A stretch of 9,628 nt of DNA from Caldisericaceae bacterium. GTDB taxonomy: Bacteria > Calditrichota > Calditrichia > Calditrichales > Calditrichaceae. Shown piece by piece: positions 1 through 7,040 of this stretch; positions within the stretch are counted from its first letter, which is position 1, and each line of letters opens with the position of its first letter. A program made the position numbers and the translations under genes. A model generated the notes under the pieces. It was not told the DNA's origin and did not search any database. It saw only the letters and a program-made list of their open reading frames with translations. Location of the stretch: the NCBI GenBank assembly GCA_021160885.1, contig JAGHBR010000010.1, positions 1 through 9,628 of the forward strand, written 5' to 3'.

Positions 1-101
1 CTATTTATTAATGTGGGTTAAATGCTAAAATTTAAATATTTATTTTGTATTTTAGGTACCAAAACGGAATGAACAAAACTTGTCCACAGCGCCAAAAGTT
101 T

Positions 102-1895
102 TTAAGATTTGCCTGCTTGACAAAGGGCAAAAATTTGATCTCCTTCTTCTGGTTCTGGCGGGATGTCTTCGGCCCACACTTCAAGGGTTCCGTCCGGTTT
201 TCTTAAAATTAAAGGAAGGCGTTCTTCCCCGGCTTCCAGGAATTCATTAAAAGGAGATTTTTCGGTGATCGAAAAAACGCAGAATTCTGCATTCCTTGAT
301 AATAAGTCTTCAATTCGGTCATAGGTAATTTGCTTATTGAACAAAATCCTTCCCCGCCAGCCCGGTAAGGGTTCAAAATCGGTAGCCAACTCCGGTTCGT
401 GATAGGCGATCTGAAAGATGTTTCGTCGGCCAAAAATTTCGGCATAGTGTAAACAGGCCAGGGTATTAACTTCATCATTGGAAGTAAGAGCAAACAATTT
501 TCCTGTTTCACTCAAATCCAGGCTGTCCTGAAAACTCTCGGACAGGATATTGCCTTCATATGCCTCACAGCCTTCCTTGCGTGCCAGCTTTACGTTGTGT
601 TTATTGGAATCGACTAAAATAATGTTAATCCCCTGCTCTTTTAGAAAGCGAGCCAGTTTTCTACCCCAGTTGTGCGCACCAATCATTAAAATTCCTTGTG
701 GATTAGCAAATGATAGTTTTAAATAGTTTGCAACTTTTCCAGCTGTTAAACCATAGAATGTCACGGTACTCACAATGACAAAAAAGGTATAAGACATCAA
801 TTGCGCGCCTTGAGGCTCGCCTTTTTCCATCAGGTAAATGCCAAAAATGGACGAAACAGCCGCCGCTACAATCCCACGGGGTGCCATCCAGAACAGCAAT
901 ACCTTCTCCCGCCAGTTTAATGAAGTGCCTATGGTCGAAAGGCTGATCACCAACGGCCGCACAATAAGAATCAAGGTAGCTAAAAACAAATAAGCAGAGG
1001 GCTCTGAAAAAGGAATATCCTTTAAATTCAGGCGAGCCGATAATATGATGAAAAGAACAGCAATTAAAATGAGACGCAGATTTTCTTTAAACTCCAAAAT
1101 ATGGCTAATCGGTACAACCCGTTGATTGGCCATAAAAATACCCATCAAAGTAACCGCCAGTAAACCGGATTCAGGCTGAAAATGATTGGCCAGGCCAAAC
1201 ACGATGATCAGAATCATTAAAGTAACGGGATTGTGTAAAAAGTCGGGCAACCAGTAGCGTTTCATTAAAAAAATCAAAACAAAGGCACCTAAAGCCCCCA
1301 ACAAAGTGCCCATCAGAATGGTTTTAACAATGGCCAGCAGCAAAACCGCAATAGCCTGCCCCAGGCTTTTGGCAATAATCACTTCAAAAACGATCAAGGC
1401 CATGGTGGCCCCAATGGGATCGTTGATGATGCCCTCCCAGAGAATTGCCTGGCCAATATCCCGTTTGACGCGTAAATTGTGCAACAAAGGCACAATCACG
1501 GTTGGACCGGTAACGACCAGAATCGAGCCCAGTAGAATGGCGATCTTCAGATTTAAGCCCAGAAGGTAGTGAGCCGCAAGTGAGATCAGCACAAACGTCA
1601 ACACTACGCCCATGGTCACCAGCCTTAGGACCACTGCTTTTAAATCTTTAAGTTGTTTGTAAGAGAGGCTTAAGCCGCCTTCAAACAAAATAATAGCTAC
1701 CGACAAAGAGACTATCGGGAACAGGCCCTCGCCAAAAAGCTGGTCCGGATTGATCCATTGTAGCACAGGTCCAATTAAAAAACCAGTTAGCAATAAAATC
1801 AAGATGGCTGGCAAATGAATTTTCCAGGAAATCCAATGGCCTAAAATGCCAAGTACCAGAATGGCAGCCAATTGAACAAATACCGTTTCATGCAT
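102..1895 (-). CDS. CPA1-type Na+(K+)/H+ antiporter with C-terminal TrkA/RCK-like domain
   Basis: This is a predicted inner-membrane monovalent cation:proton antiporter of 597 aa. Residues 1 to about 390 are a run of hydrophobic helices (roughly 12-13 spans). They carry the paired Asn-Asp at 158-159 in a GIINDP context, the ion-binding pair typical of electroneutral CPA1 exchangers, and a conserved PRG motif at 339-341. From about 401 a cytosolic Rossmann-like TrkA-N/RCK fold begins, with a G-A-H-N-W-G loop at 406-411 and an acidic strand end (LVD at 427-429). Residues 535-597 look like an RCK_C/TrkA-C lobe ending in GDQIFAL. Such domains usually bind a nucleotide and gate the transporter. 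The start ATG follows an AGGAG about 11 nt upstream, a rather long spacing. It stands alone after a 232-nt gap, so it is probably its own transcription unit. The family is confident; Na+ versus K+ cannot be decided. Confidence 0.9.
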   Translation of the reverse strand: MHETVFVQLAAILVLGILGHWISWKIHLPAILILLLTGFLIGPVLQWINPDQLFGEGLFPIVSLSVAIILFEGGLSLSYKQLKDLKAVVLRLVTMGVVLTFVLISLAAHYLLGLNLKIAILLGSILVVTGPTVIVPLLHNLRVKRDIGQAILWEGIINDPIGATMALIVFEVIIAKSLGQAIAVLLLAIVKTILMGTLLGALGAFVLIFLMKRYWLPDFLHNPVTLMILIIVFGLANHFQPESGLLAVTLMGIFMANQRVVPISHILEFKENLRLILIAVLFIILSARLNLKDIPFSEPSAYLFLATLILIVRPLVISLSTIGTSLNWREKVLLFWMAPRGIVAAAVSSIFGIYLMEKGEPQGAQLMSYTFFVIVSTVTFYGLTAGKVANYLKLSFANPQGILMIGAHNWGRKLARFLKEQGINIILVDSNKHNVKLARKEGCEAYEGNILSESFQDSLDLSETGKLFALTSNDEVNTLACLHYAEIFGRRNIFQIAYHEPELATDFEPLPGWRGRILFNKQITYDRIEDLLSRNAEFCVFSITEKSPFNEFLEAGEERLPLILRKPDGTLEVWAEDIPPEPEEGDQIFALCQAGKS

Positions 1896-2007
1896 TAAAT
1901 TTCATTCTCCTGATTAAAACAAAAAAATATTTTTAGTTTTAAAGTCCTGTCATAAGTGTAGGTTGAACATCTAAAAACCTGGATTTAAAGCCACTTCTTA
2001 AGGAGAC

Positions 2008-2036
2008 TTTAACGATCAATCCGGATGTGCGTTAAA
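2008..2036. repeat. inverted repeat TTTAACG/CGTTAAA in the antiporter upstream region
   Basis: Perfect 7-bp arms at 2008-2014 and 2030-2036 flank a 15-nt centre. The centre holds the palindrome ATCCGGAT (2019-2026), displaced by half a base from the outer dyad. The site lies about 113 nt upstream of the antiporter start and beyond the hairpin that follows gcvH. It could be a dimeric-regulator operator or an RNA stem in the antiporter leader. The symmetry is seen directly; any role is inference. Confidence 0.35.
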
Positions 2037-2062
2037 TCATTTAGTCGTGGTTCTTAATTAGA

Positions 2063-2093
2063 AATCCTCTCCCCTGCCAAAGGAGAGAGGATT
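2063..2093 (-). terminator. palindromic hairpin after gcvH: possible terminator or dispersed repeat
   Basis: A 9-bp perfect stem (2063-2071 with 2085-2093) continues through one C/A mismatch into a further 3-bp CCT/AGG stem (2073-2075 with 2081-2083), closing a 5-nt GCCAA loop. It sits 35 nt beyond the gcvH stop. On the minus strand the sequence after it is TCTAATTAAG, so there is no real T-run and intrinsic termination would be weak. The CTCTCC/GGAGAG composition also resembles short palindromes that occur in many copies in some bacterial genomes. The hairpin is certain; the terminator label is tentative. Confidence 0.5.
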
Positions 2094-2127
2094 AGCTGAA
2101 AAATGAAATTTTTAGTGTAAGAAGGAA

Positions 2128-2505
2128 TTAACTGATCTTTTCTTTGTACTGGTCAGCGTTCATCAAGTCATCAACTTCGGTAGGATTAGAGAGTTTTACT
2201 TTAATCATCCAGCCTTCACCATAGGGGTCTTTATTTACGGTTTCAGGTTCAGCGCCTAATTTTTCATTGACTTCAATCACCTCTCCTGAGACCGGAGCAA
2301 AAAGGTCGGCAACGGCTTTAACAGCTTCAATAGTGCCAAAAGTGTCACCTTTTTCAATGGTTGTGCTCACTTCAGGCAATTCTACAAAAACCACATCGCC
2401 TAACTCCCCCTGGGCATAGTCCGTAATACCAATGGTAGCTACATCACCATCAATTTTTGCCCACTCATGATCTTCAGTATATTTGAGTTCTGCTGGTACG
2501 TTCAT
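2128..2505 (-). CDS. gcvH: glycine cleavage system H protein (lipoyl carrier)
   Basis: GcvH carries the lipoyl arm that shuttles the aminomethyl group among the P, T and L proteins of glycine cleavage, and in some bacteria it also serves as a lipoate donor. The protein is 125 aa, the usual length. It has the family N-terminus (KYTEDHEW at 8-15), GITDYAQGELGDVVFVELP at 26-44, and the lipoylation site with Lys63 in GTIEAVKAV, followed by the conserved GEGWM near the C-terminus. The chosen start is the ATG at 2505, preceded by GGAGG with 5-nt spacing. A further upstream in-frame ATG at 2517 overlaps that ribosome site and would add MEVF, so it is unlikely. It lies 24 nt after accC and is probably co-transcribed with it. 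No gcvT, gcvP or lpd gene is visible, so this H protein is encoded apart from its partners or has a different main role. Confidence 0.96.
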   Translation of the reverse strand: MNVPAELKYTEDHEWAKIDGDVATIGITDYAQGELGDVVFVELPEVSTTIEKGDTFGTIEAVKAVADLFAPVSGEVIEVNEKLGAEPETVNKDPYGEGWMIKVKLSNPTEVDDLMNADQYKEKIS

Positions 2506-2510
2506 AAAAA

Positions 2511-2515
2511 CCTCC
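2511..2515 (-). promoter_or_regulatory. ribosome binding site of gcvH
   Basis: GGAGG on the minus strand lies 5 nt before the ATG at 2505. It decides the start, because the alternative in-frame ATG at 2517 runs directly into this motif and has no site of its own. Confidence 0.8.
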
Positions 2516-2529
2516 AAATTTTTAAGGTA

Positions 2530-3891
2530 TTATTGTTCTATAGGTTCTTCCAAGAGATTTACACGATCCAAAAAACCGGTGTCAAAATTAGCTGAAACAA
2601 AATCAGGGTGATTAATAAGCCTCAAATGAAAAGGAATGGTTGTCTTAATTCCTTCAATAACAAATTCTTCTAAAGCCCGATTCATTCGTTTAAGGGCTTC
2701 TGCACGGTCACGGCCGTAAGCAATCAGCTTGGCGATGAGAGAATCGTAATGAGGTGGAATGGTGTAGCCCTGATAGACATGGCTATCCACTCTAATGCCA
2801 GGTCCGCCTGGCAGATGGAAGAAATCAACCTTTCCCGGATTGGGCATAAAATTCTTTTCCCAGTCTTCAGCATTGATGCGGCATTCAATGGCATGCCCAA
2901 TTATTTTAACGTCTTCCTGTTTCAAGTCCAATTTTTCTCCCGCTGCTACTAAAATTTGCTCTTTCAGCAAGTCTGTGTTAGTGACCATCTCTGTGACCGG
3001 ATGTTCTACCTGGATTCTGGTATTCATTTCCATAAAGTAAAAATTTTTGTCTTTGTCCAGTAAAAATTCGATGGTTCCTGCGCTTACGTACTCTACTCCC
3101 TGAGCGCCTTTAACAGCTACCTGCCCCATTTTTTGGCGCAGGGCTTCATCCACCACCGCTGAGGGCGCTTCTTCAATCAATTTTTGATGACGCCGCTGAA
3201 TACTGCATTCACGTTCACCCAGGTGGATAACGTTTCCGTGCGTATCAGCCATGACCTGTATTTCAATGTGCCGCGGTTCTTCAATGTATTTTTCGATGTA
3301 CATGGAAGGGTCGCCAAAGGCGCCACGAGCTTCGGCCTGTGCCATTTGGAAATTACTTTCGAACTCATCTTCCGAGCGGATAATGCGCATGCCGCGGCCT
3401 CCGCCACCGGCTACTGCTTTTAAGATAATCGGATAACCAACGGTATTGGCAATTTCAATACCCTGTTCCAAACTTTCTACATTTCCTTCGCTGCCCGGCA
3501 CAACCGGCACTCCGGCCTTCTTCATCAATTCCTTAGCTCGCGATTTATTGCCCATATCGCGGATTACCCTGGCCGGAGGTCCAATAAAGACAATATTACT
3601 GGATTCACACATATCGGCAAATTCGGCATTTTCTGCTAAAAAACCATAACCGGGATGGATAGCATCCGCACCGGTGATTTCTGCAGCAGCGATAATGCGA
3701 ACCGGATTTAAGTAACTTTCCGAGCTCTGGGCCGATCCAATACAAACAGCCTCGTCGGCCAGCCGCACGTGTAAGGAATCGTCATCGGCCTCCGAATGCA
3801 CAGCCACGGTTTGAATGCCTAATTCTCTGCAGGCTCGGATGATGCGCAGAGCAATTTCTCCACGATTAGCGATTAAAACTTTCTTAAACAA
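2530..3891 (-). CDS. accC: acetyl-CoA carboxylase biotin carboxylase subunit
   Basis: AccC is the ATP-grasp enzyme that carboxylates the biotin on AccB using ATP and bicarbonate, the first half-reaction of acetyl-CoA carboxylase in the cytosol. The 453-aa product is full length (the E. coli protein is 449 aa). It has the N-terminal IANRGEIALRI motif, the glycine-rich ATP loop KAVAGGGGRGMR, a Cys-containing RECSIQRRHQKLIEEAPS segment, and the active-site stretch EMNTRIQVEHPVTEM with its Glu, Asn and Arg. The start codon is TTG at 3891, set by GGAGGAGG immediately upstream and by alignment of the N-terminus with known AccC proteins. The stop of the lipoprotein gene lies 8 nt upstream and touches this ribosome site, so translation is probably coupled. 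accB is not adjacent: it lies about 3.1 kb upstream, beyond a terminator and three signalling genes. The subunit could also serve another biotin-dependent carboxylase, but AccC fits best. Confidence 0.96.
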   Translation of the reverse strand: MFKKVLIANRGEIALRIIRACRELGIQTVAVHSEADDDSLHVRLADEAVCIGSAQSSESYLNPVRIIAAAEITGADAIHPGYGFLAENAEFADMCESSNIVFIGPPARVIRDMGNKSRAKELMKKAGVPVVPGSEGNVESLEQGIEIANTVGYPIILKAVAGGGGRGMRIIRSEDEFESNFQMAQAEARGAFGDPSMYIEKYIEEPRHIEIQVMADTHGNVIHLGERECSIQRRHQKLIEEAPSAVVDEALRQKMGQVAVKGAQGVEYVSAGTIEFLLDKDKNFYFMEMNTRIQVEHPVTEMVTNTDLLKEQILVAAGEKLDLKQEDVKIIGHAIECRINAEDWEKNFMPNPGKVDFFHLPGGPGIRVDSHVYQGYTIPPHYDSLIAKLIAYGRDRAEALKRMNRALEEFVIEGIKTTIPFHLRLINHPDFVSANFDTGFLDRVNLLEEPIEQ

Positions 3892-3892
3892 G

Positions 3893-3901
3893 CCTCCTCC
3901 T
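3893..3901 (-). promoter_or_regulatory. ribosome binding site of accC, touching the upstream stop codon
   Basis: The minus-strand AGGAGGAGG shares its first two bases (AG) with the TAG stop of the lipoprotein gene (3900-3902) and precedes the TTG start at 3889-3891. Ribosomes finishing the lipoprotein would therefore uncover or reload at accC. The site supports the TTG start and a common transcript for the two genes. Confidence 0.75.
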
Positions 3902-4427
3902 ATCTCTTAATTACCTTTTCAAGATCGCGTAAGGTACTTTTTAACTGCTCAATTTGGGCTGAGCTAACTTTCAGTTCATTTTTCAATTTGCGATTGTCCC
4001 TTTGTAGTGTCTCAACCTGTTTTTGCAATTGAGATGTTAAATATAGAACTTTTAACCAATTATTACAAGCAAAAGCATATTGACTTGCCGGAAATTTTTT
4101 CAAAAATAGTTGAAATGATTTTAAGGCCTGTGAGTAATCAAAAAATGGATTTTTAGAATCGGCAATTACATGAAGGTAAGCCATGCGATAAACGACATCA
4201 TCAACATAAGGTGAATGTTCATAACGATTTAAGAAGAGTCGGCCATAGTGTTCGGCTTTTACGAATTGCTGGTTTTTCAGCAAACTATCTATGGCCAGTA
4301 CGATCTTTCTTTCGCTATTTGGTGCTGTTTCATTCTTTGCCATCTTTTGCTGGGACAGGCAGCTACTCATTAAAATTGCCAAAAGCAAAAAGATGAAAGG
4401 TTTAACTCTTGCGCTGATCGACCACAT
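3900..4427 (-). CDS. predicted outer-membrane lipoprotein with C-terminal coiled coil
   Basis: This is a 175-aa protein of no recognised family. From the chosen start it has a short positive N-terminus, a hydrophobic core (residues 10-20) and a lipobox-like LMSSC, so Cys23 would be acylated. The next residue is Leu, not Asp, which favours sorting to the outer membrane. Residues 35-125 are helical with a TPR-like flavour (paired helices, FVKAEHYGRLFL and ALKSFQLFLKKFPASQYAF, similar in style to BamD/YbgF repeats). Residues 130-172 form a heptad-rich coiled coil. The start at 4427 has GGGGAA 7 nt upstream; a longer version from 4493 would bury the signal peptide behind 22 residues and overlap the regulator by 92 nt. 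The gene overlaps the end of the response regulator by 26 nt. By position and layout it resembles QseG/YfhG, the lipoprotein encoded with the QseE/QseF two-component system, so it may modulate the neighbouring kinase. Homology was not tested. Confidence 0.8.
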   Translation of the reverse strand: MWSISARVKPFIFLLLAILMSSCLSQQKMAKNETAPNSERKIVLAIDSLLKNQQFVKAEHYGRLFLNRYEHSPYVDDVVYRMAYLHVIADSKNPFFDYSQALKSFQLFLKKFPASQYAFACNNWLKVLYLTSQLQKQVETLQRDNRKLKNELKVSSAQIEQLKSTLRDLEKVIKR

Positions 4428-5337
4428 AGTGATTCCCCGTTTTAGATTTGGCCAACTTTTTAACTTCAGAAGCAATGCGTGAAATTTCGGCAATGCTGCT
4501 TAAAGGTCGATGTTGATTGCTCACCACGGCAATTGAGATGGAAATTAAAGGGAATTGTTCCATTTCTCCCTTGCGATTTTGAGCTATAAAATATCCTCTT
4601 TCCAGATCTTCTTTTTTGTAAAAACCCCTGATGCCATCGGCGAATCGTTCAAGAATGGTCTGACACAACACATCAATTTTTTGAGGCGTGGTCAAAAAGA
4701 CAAAATCGTCGCCACCAATGTGGCCTAAAAAATCATCGTCATTTCCCTGTTCAGCAAGTGTTTTTTGTAATAGATCGGCGGTAAATCGAATTACGCGATC
4801 TCCTTCCACAAAGCCGTAGGCATCGTTAAACGCTTTAAAATGATCAAGGTCGCAATAGCCAACAGCGAACTTTCGACCGTGGTCAATCCGTTTTTGCAAT
4901 TCATGCTGAATTGCATTATTGCCAGGTAAATGGCTTAAAGGATTAGTATCTAATGATTTTTGGTAGCGCTTGAGAACCGCTTCAATGCGTTTGGAAATTT
5001 CCAGCGGTTCCATTTCTTTAGTCACGTAATCATCAACCCCCTGCTCAAAACTCTGCAACTTATCGCCTAAATCATCCGACGAAGTAAGCATGATAATCGG
5101 AATGTTTTGAAAAGCCGGTGTTTGCCTTAATCGCTGACAGACCTCAATACCCGATAGACCGGGCATTTTAAGGTCTAACAGGATCAGATCGGGAATTTGT
5201 CGCTTTAAAAATTCAAAAACCTGTTGACCGCTTTGCACGGTGAAAACCTGGTGGCCGAAACCTTCTACGATCATTTGCCAGAGAAACAAATCATTTGGTT
5301 CATTATCCACAATCAAAATTTTGTACCTGTCAGGCAT
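4402..5337 (-). CDS. response regulator with receiver and GGDEF-like (GGDDF) output domain
   Basis: This is a cytosolic two-component output protein of 311 aa. Residues 5-124 form a receiver domain with the acidic site DNE at 11-13, phospho-acceptor Asp55 in LLDLKMPG, Thr85 and Lys107. Lys107 is followed by Glu in place of the usual cis-Pro. Residues about 130-305 form a GGDEF-type domain: DLDHFKAFND at 163-172 matches the metal/GTP-binding strand, but the signature loop reads GGDDF (208-212), with Asp where active diguanylate cyclases have Glu. The usual TGLPNR entry motif is SHLPGNN. No RxxD inhibitory site precedes the loop. It may be a weak cyclase, a GTP/c-di-GMP receptor or an inactive effector. 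The start at 5337 has AAGGAGG 8 nt upstream and overlaps the kinase stop by 8 nt. A longer reading to 5439 only adds sequence inside the kinase gene. The pairing with the adjacent kinase is strongly implied. Confidence 0.92.
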   Translation of the reverse strand: MPDRYKILIVDNEPNDLFLWQMIVEGFGHQVFTVQSGQQVFEFLKRQIPDLILLDLKMPGLSGIEVCQRLRQTPAFQNIPIIMLTSSDDLGDKLQSFEQGVDDYVTKEMEPLEISKRIEAVLKRYQKSLDTNPLSHLPGNNAIQHELQKRIDHGRKFAVGYCDLDHFKAFNDAYGFVEGDRVIRFTADLLQKTLAEQGNDDDFLGHIGGDDFVFLTTPQKIDVLCQTILERFADGIRGFYKKEDLERGYFIAQNRKGEMEQFPLISISIAVVSNQHRPLSSIAEISRIASEVKKLAKSKTGNHYVVDQRKS

Positions 5338-6895
5338 CAAGCCATCCTCCTTCTTCAGCAATTCTTCTGTTTTTGGGGAGAATAACCGTAAAAGCGGTGC
5401 CTTTGTCAACCACGCTTTTAACTTTAATTTGTCCGCCATGCGCTTTGACTATTTGCGAAGCAATGTAAAGCCCCAACCCGGTGCCTTTAACGCTGATTTT
5501 TTCGGAATTGGAAGCGCGGTACATCTTTTCGAAAATGTAAGGGATCTCTTTTTCCGGAATGCCAATCCCCTGATCTTTGATGACCAGACGAAGTAATGAC
5601 AAGCGCTCACTTAAACGAACATCAATGGTCTTGCCAGACAAAGAGAACTTTACAGCATTACTTAAAAGATTCTGCACCACCTCTTTAAATTTTTCCACAT
5701 CTAATTCCGCTTCGATCTTTTTGGCAGAAAAATTAATATTCACTTTTAAATCTTTTTCTTTAATCATTGGTGACAGGTTGATTAGAACTTCAGTAACGAC
5801 CTTAACCACATTTACGCGACGATATTTCAATTGAATGTTACCTAAATCGTAAGAAGCGCTTTGTAAAATAGTGGTGATTAAATTTTGCAGTGTACTGTAA
5901 TTGCCTTTAATGATTTCAATAAAACGTTTTTGCGTAGGATTCAACTGATCCTTTAGCGAATTCTCAAGCAAAAGCGTTGCTTGTTTAATAGACCCAAGCG
6001 GACTTTTCATCTCGTGCGTAAACTGAGAAAGAATAGCAGACTTGAAGCGATCCGACTCCTTAAGACGCAGGCTAAGTTCTTCGAATGCGGAACTTAATTC
6101 TCCAATTTCATCATTTGGTTTATTAGGTATGGTTACAGAAAAATCCTGAATGGCCATGCGGTTAATCGCATTTTTCAGAGTTTCAACAGGTCGCGTTATT
6201 TTTCGGGCAATCAAAAAAGCGCTTAAAAGTGCCACAAAGATTAAAGCAAGTTCAATGTAAAGAATAACGGATTGTGTTCTTTCTACCATGCTGGCCATGT
6301 TTTGTGTACGAATGATGGAATATTGTCCAATTTTCTGATTTAATTTGATTAAATCATTTCGCAATTTTTTAATATTAGGCAAGGCGGCGGTTTCCCGTAA
6401 ATACCTGGCCTGGTTCAGTTTATTTTTTCGAACCAATTCAATGGATTTTTTAATGCTCTGGTCTAATTTGAGCCATTCCTGATTAATCTTTTCTACCAGT
6501 GGTTCAACCGAATTGATTTCATTTTGTTTACTCCGGGAAAGCTTTTCAAATAATGTGCCTAAAGACCATTTGGCTGGCGAAAAATCTGAGCTTGCTTTTT
6601 GCAGACTAATTTTCACCTTTTGCCAACCGGCATGATACTGCTGTCGTGCTTTTTCCAGTCGGACAACTTTAGCTGAGGTATTACCCGGAATAAAAATAAC
6701 AATGTAATTGGCATTTAAAATTTCAAGGTCTTGTAATTGTTTGGAAAGATAAATGATTGAGTTGATATCGTAAAGCGTGTGCTGTTTAAGAGAGTAAGAA
6801 ACGTGCCTTACTTCAAAAATTAATTCCAAAAGAGCGATGGAAAACAAAAAAATCAAGAATAGGTAACTTATTAATAGTTTATATTTTAGTCTCAA
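5330..6895 (-). CDS. membrane sensor histidine kinase (HAMP, HisKA, HATPase)
   Basis: This is an inner-membrane sensor kinase of 521 aa. A first transmembrane helix at about 7-28 is followed by a roughly 180-residue, mostly helical extracytoplasmic domain without obvious cysteines or PAS features. The second helix is at about 209-231 and a HAMP linker at about 230-283. The phospho-acceptor is His294 in FTHEMKSPLGSI. The ATP-binding domain has an N-box with Asn409 and Asn413, a G1 box DQGIGIP at 441-447, an F-box-like IFEKMYR and a G2 box GTGLGL at 471-476. All catalytic motifs are intact. The start is a TTG at 6895 with only a weak AGAAG upstream; an in-frame TAA 27 nt upstream leaves no better choice. 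The next gene begins within its last codons, so it very likely phosphorylates that GGDDF regulator. Layout resembles QseE/GlrK kinases, which also pair with a lipoprotein; the signal is unknown. Confidence 0.93.
   Translation of the reverse strand: MRLKYKLLISYLFLIFLFSIALLELIFEVRHVSYSLKQHTLYDINSIIYLSKQLQDLEILNANYIVIFIPGNTSAKVVRLEKARQQYHAGWQKVKISLQKASSDFSPAKWSLGTLFEKLSRSKQNEINSVEPLVEKINQEWLKLDQSIKKSIELVRKNKLNQARYLRETAALPNIKKLRNDLIKLNQKIGQYSIIRTQNMASMVERTQSVILYIELALIFVALLSAFLIARKITRPVETLKNAINRMAIQDFSVTIPNKPNDEIGELSSAFEELSLRLKESDRFKSAILSQFTHEMKSPLGSIKQATLLLENSLKDQLNPTQKRFIEIIKGNYSTLQNLITTILQSASYDLGNIQLKYRRVNVVKVVTEVLINLSPMIKEKDLKVNINFSAKKIEAELDVEKFKEVVQNLLSNAVKFSLSGKTIDVRLSERLSLLRLVIKDQGIGIPEKEIPYIFEKMYRASNSEKISVKGTGLGLYIASQIVKAHGGQIKVKSVVDKGTAFTVILPKNRRIAEEGGWLDA
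5346..5352 (-). promoter_or_regulatory. ribosome binding site of the response regulator gene
   Basis: AAGGAGG on the minus strand lies inside the last codons of the kinase gene and 8 nt before the ATG at 5337. It fixes the regulator start at 5337 instead of the longer reading from 5439 and fits kinase-regulator translational coupling. Confidence 0.8.
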
Positions 6896-6956
6896 GGCGC
6901 TTCTTTTGCACTGTTTGATTTAGCCCAAATAAAAAATCCCTGACATTCAACAAATC

Positions 6957-6986
6957 AAAAAAATAGGCGGAACATCAATCCCGCCT
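6957..6986 (-). terminator. intrinsic terminator downstream of accB
   Basis: On the minus strand a 6-bp GC-rich stem AGGCGG/CCGCCT (6981-6986 with 6965-6970) encloses a 10-nt loop that can add G-T and A-T pairs. It is followed after one A by seven T residues (6957-6963). It starts 54 nt after the accB stop and ends 61 nt before the kinase start. This is the best terminator in the window and should separate accB from the kinase-regulator-lipoprotein-accC-gcvH run, unless it acts as an attenuator. No clear promoter was found in the 61 nt between it and the kinase. Confidence 0.78.
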
Positions 6987-7040
6987 TAATTATTCGCTTT
7001 GTTTAGAAAATTAAAAAAGCCGATTTGTCTCGCTCTGCAT

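Noticed and set aside
75..102. Inverted repeat AAAACTT/AAGTTTT after the antiporter stop, considered as a terminator
   Set aside because: The 7-bp stem is AT-rich with a 14-nt loop and no T-run follows on the minus strand; too weak to call.
1898..1915. Five-codon upstream open frame (ATG AAA TTT AAT GCA TGA) overlapping the antiporter start
   Set aside because: Its ATG is only about 2 nt from the AGGAG motif, too close for initiation; probably coincidence.
1896..2062. Promoter for the antiporter
   Set aside because: Several partial matches (for example ATGACA with ATATTT at 17 nt) exist in this AT-rich stretch, but none stands out from chance.
4428..4493. Longer N-terminus for the lipoprotein starting at 4493
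   Set aside because: It would place 22 residues before a clear signal peptide; the ATG at 4427 has a GGGGAA site at 7 nt.
5338..5439. Longer N-terminus for the response regulator starting at 5439
   Set aside because: The added 34 residues are out-of-frame kinase sequence, do not fit the receiver fold and lack a ribosome site; the ATG at 5337 has a strong one.
6896..6956. Promoter for the kinase gene downstream of the accB terminator
   Set aside because: No -35/-10 pair with acceptable spacing was found; expression may depend on read-through or on an unfamiliar promoter type.
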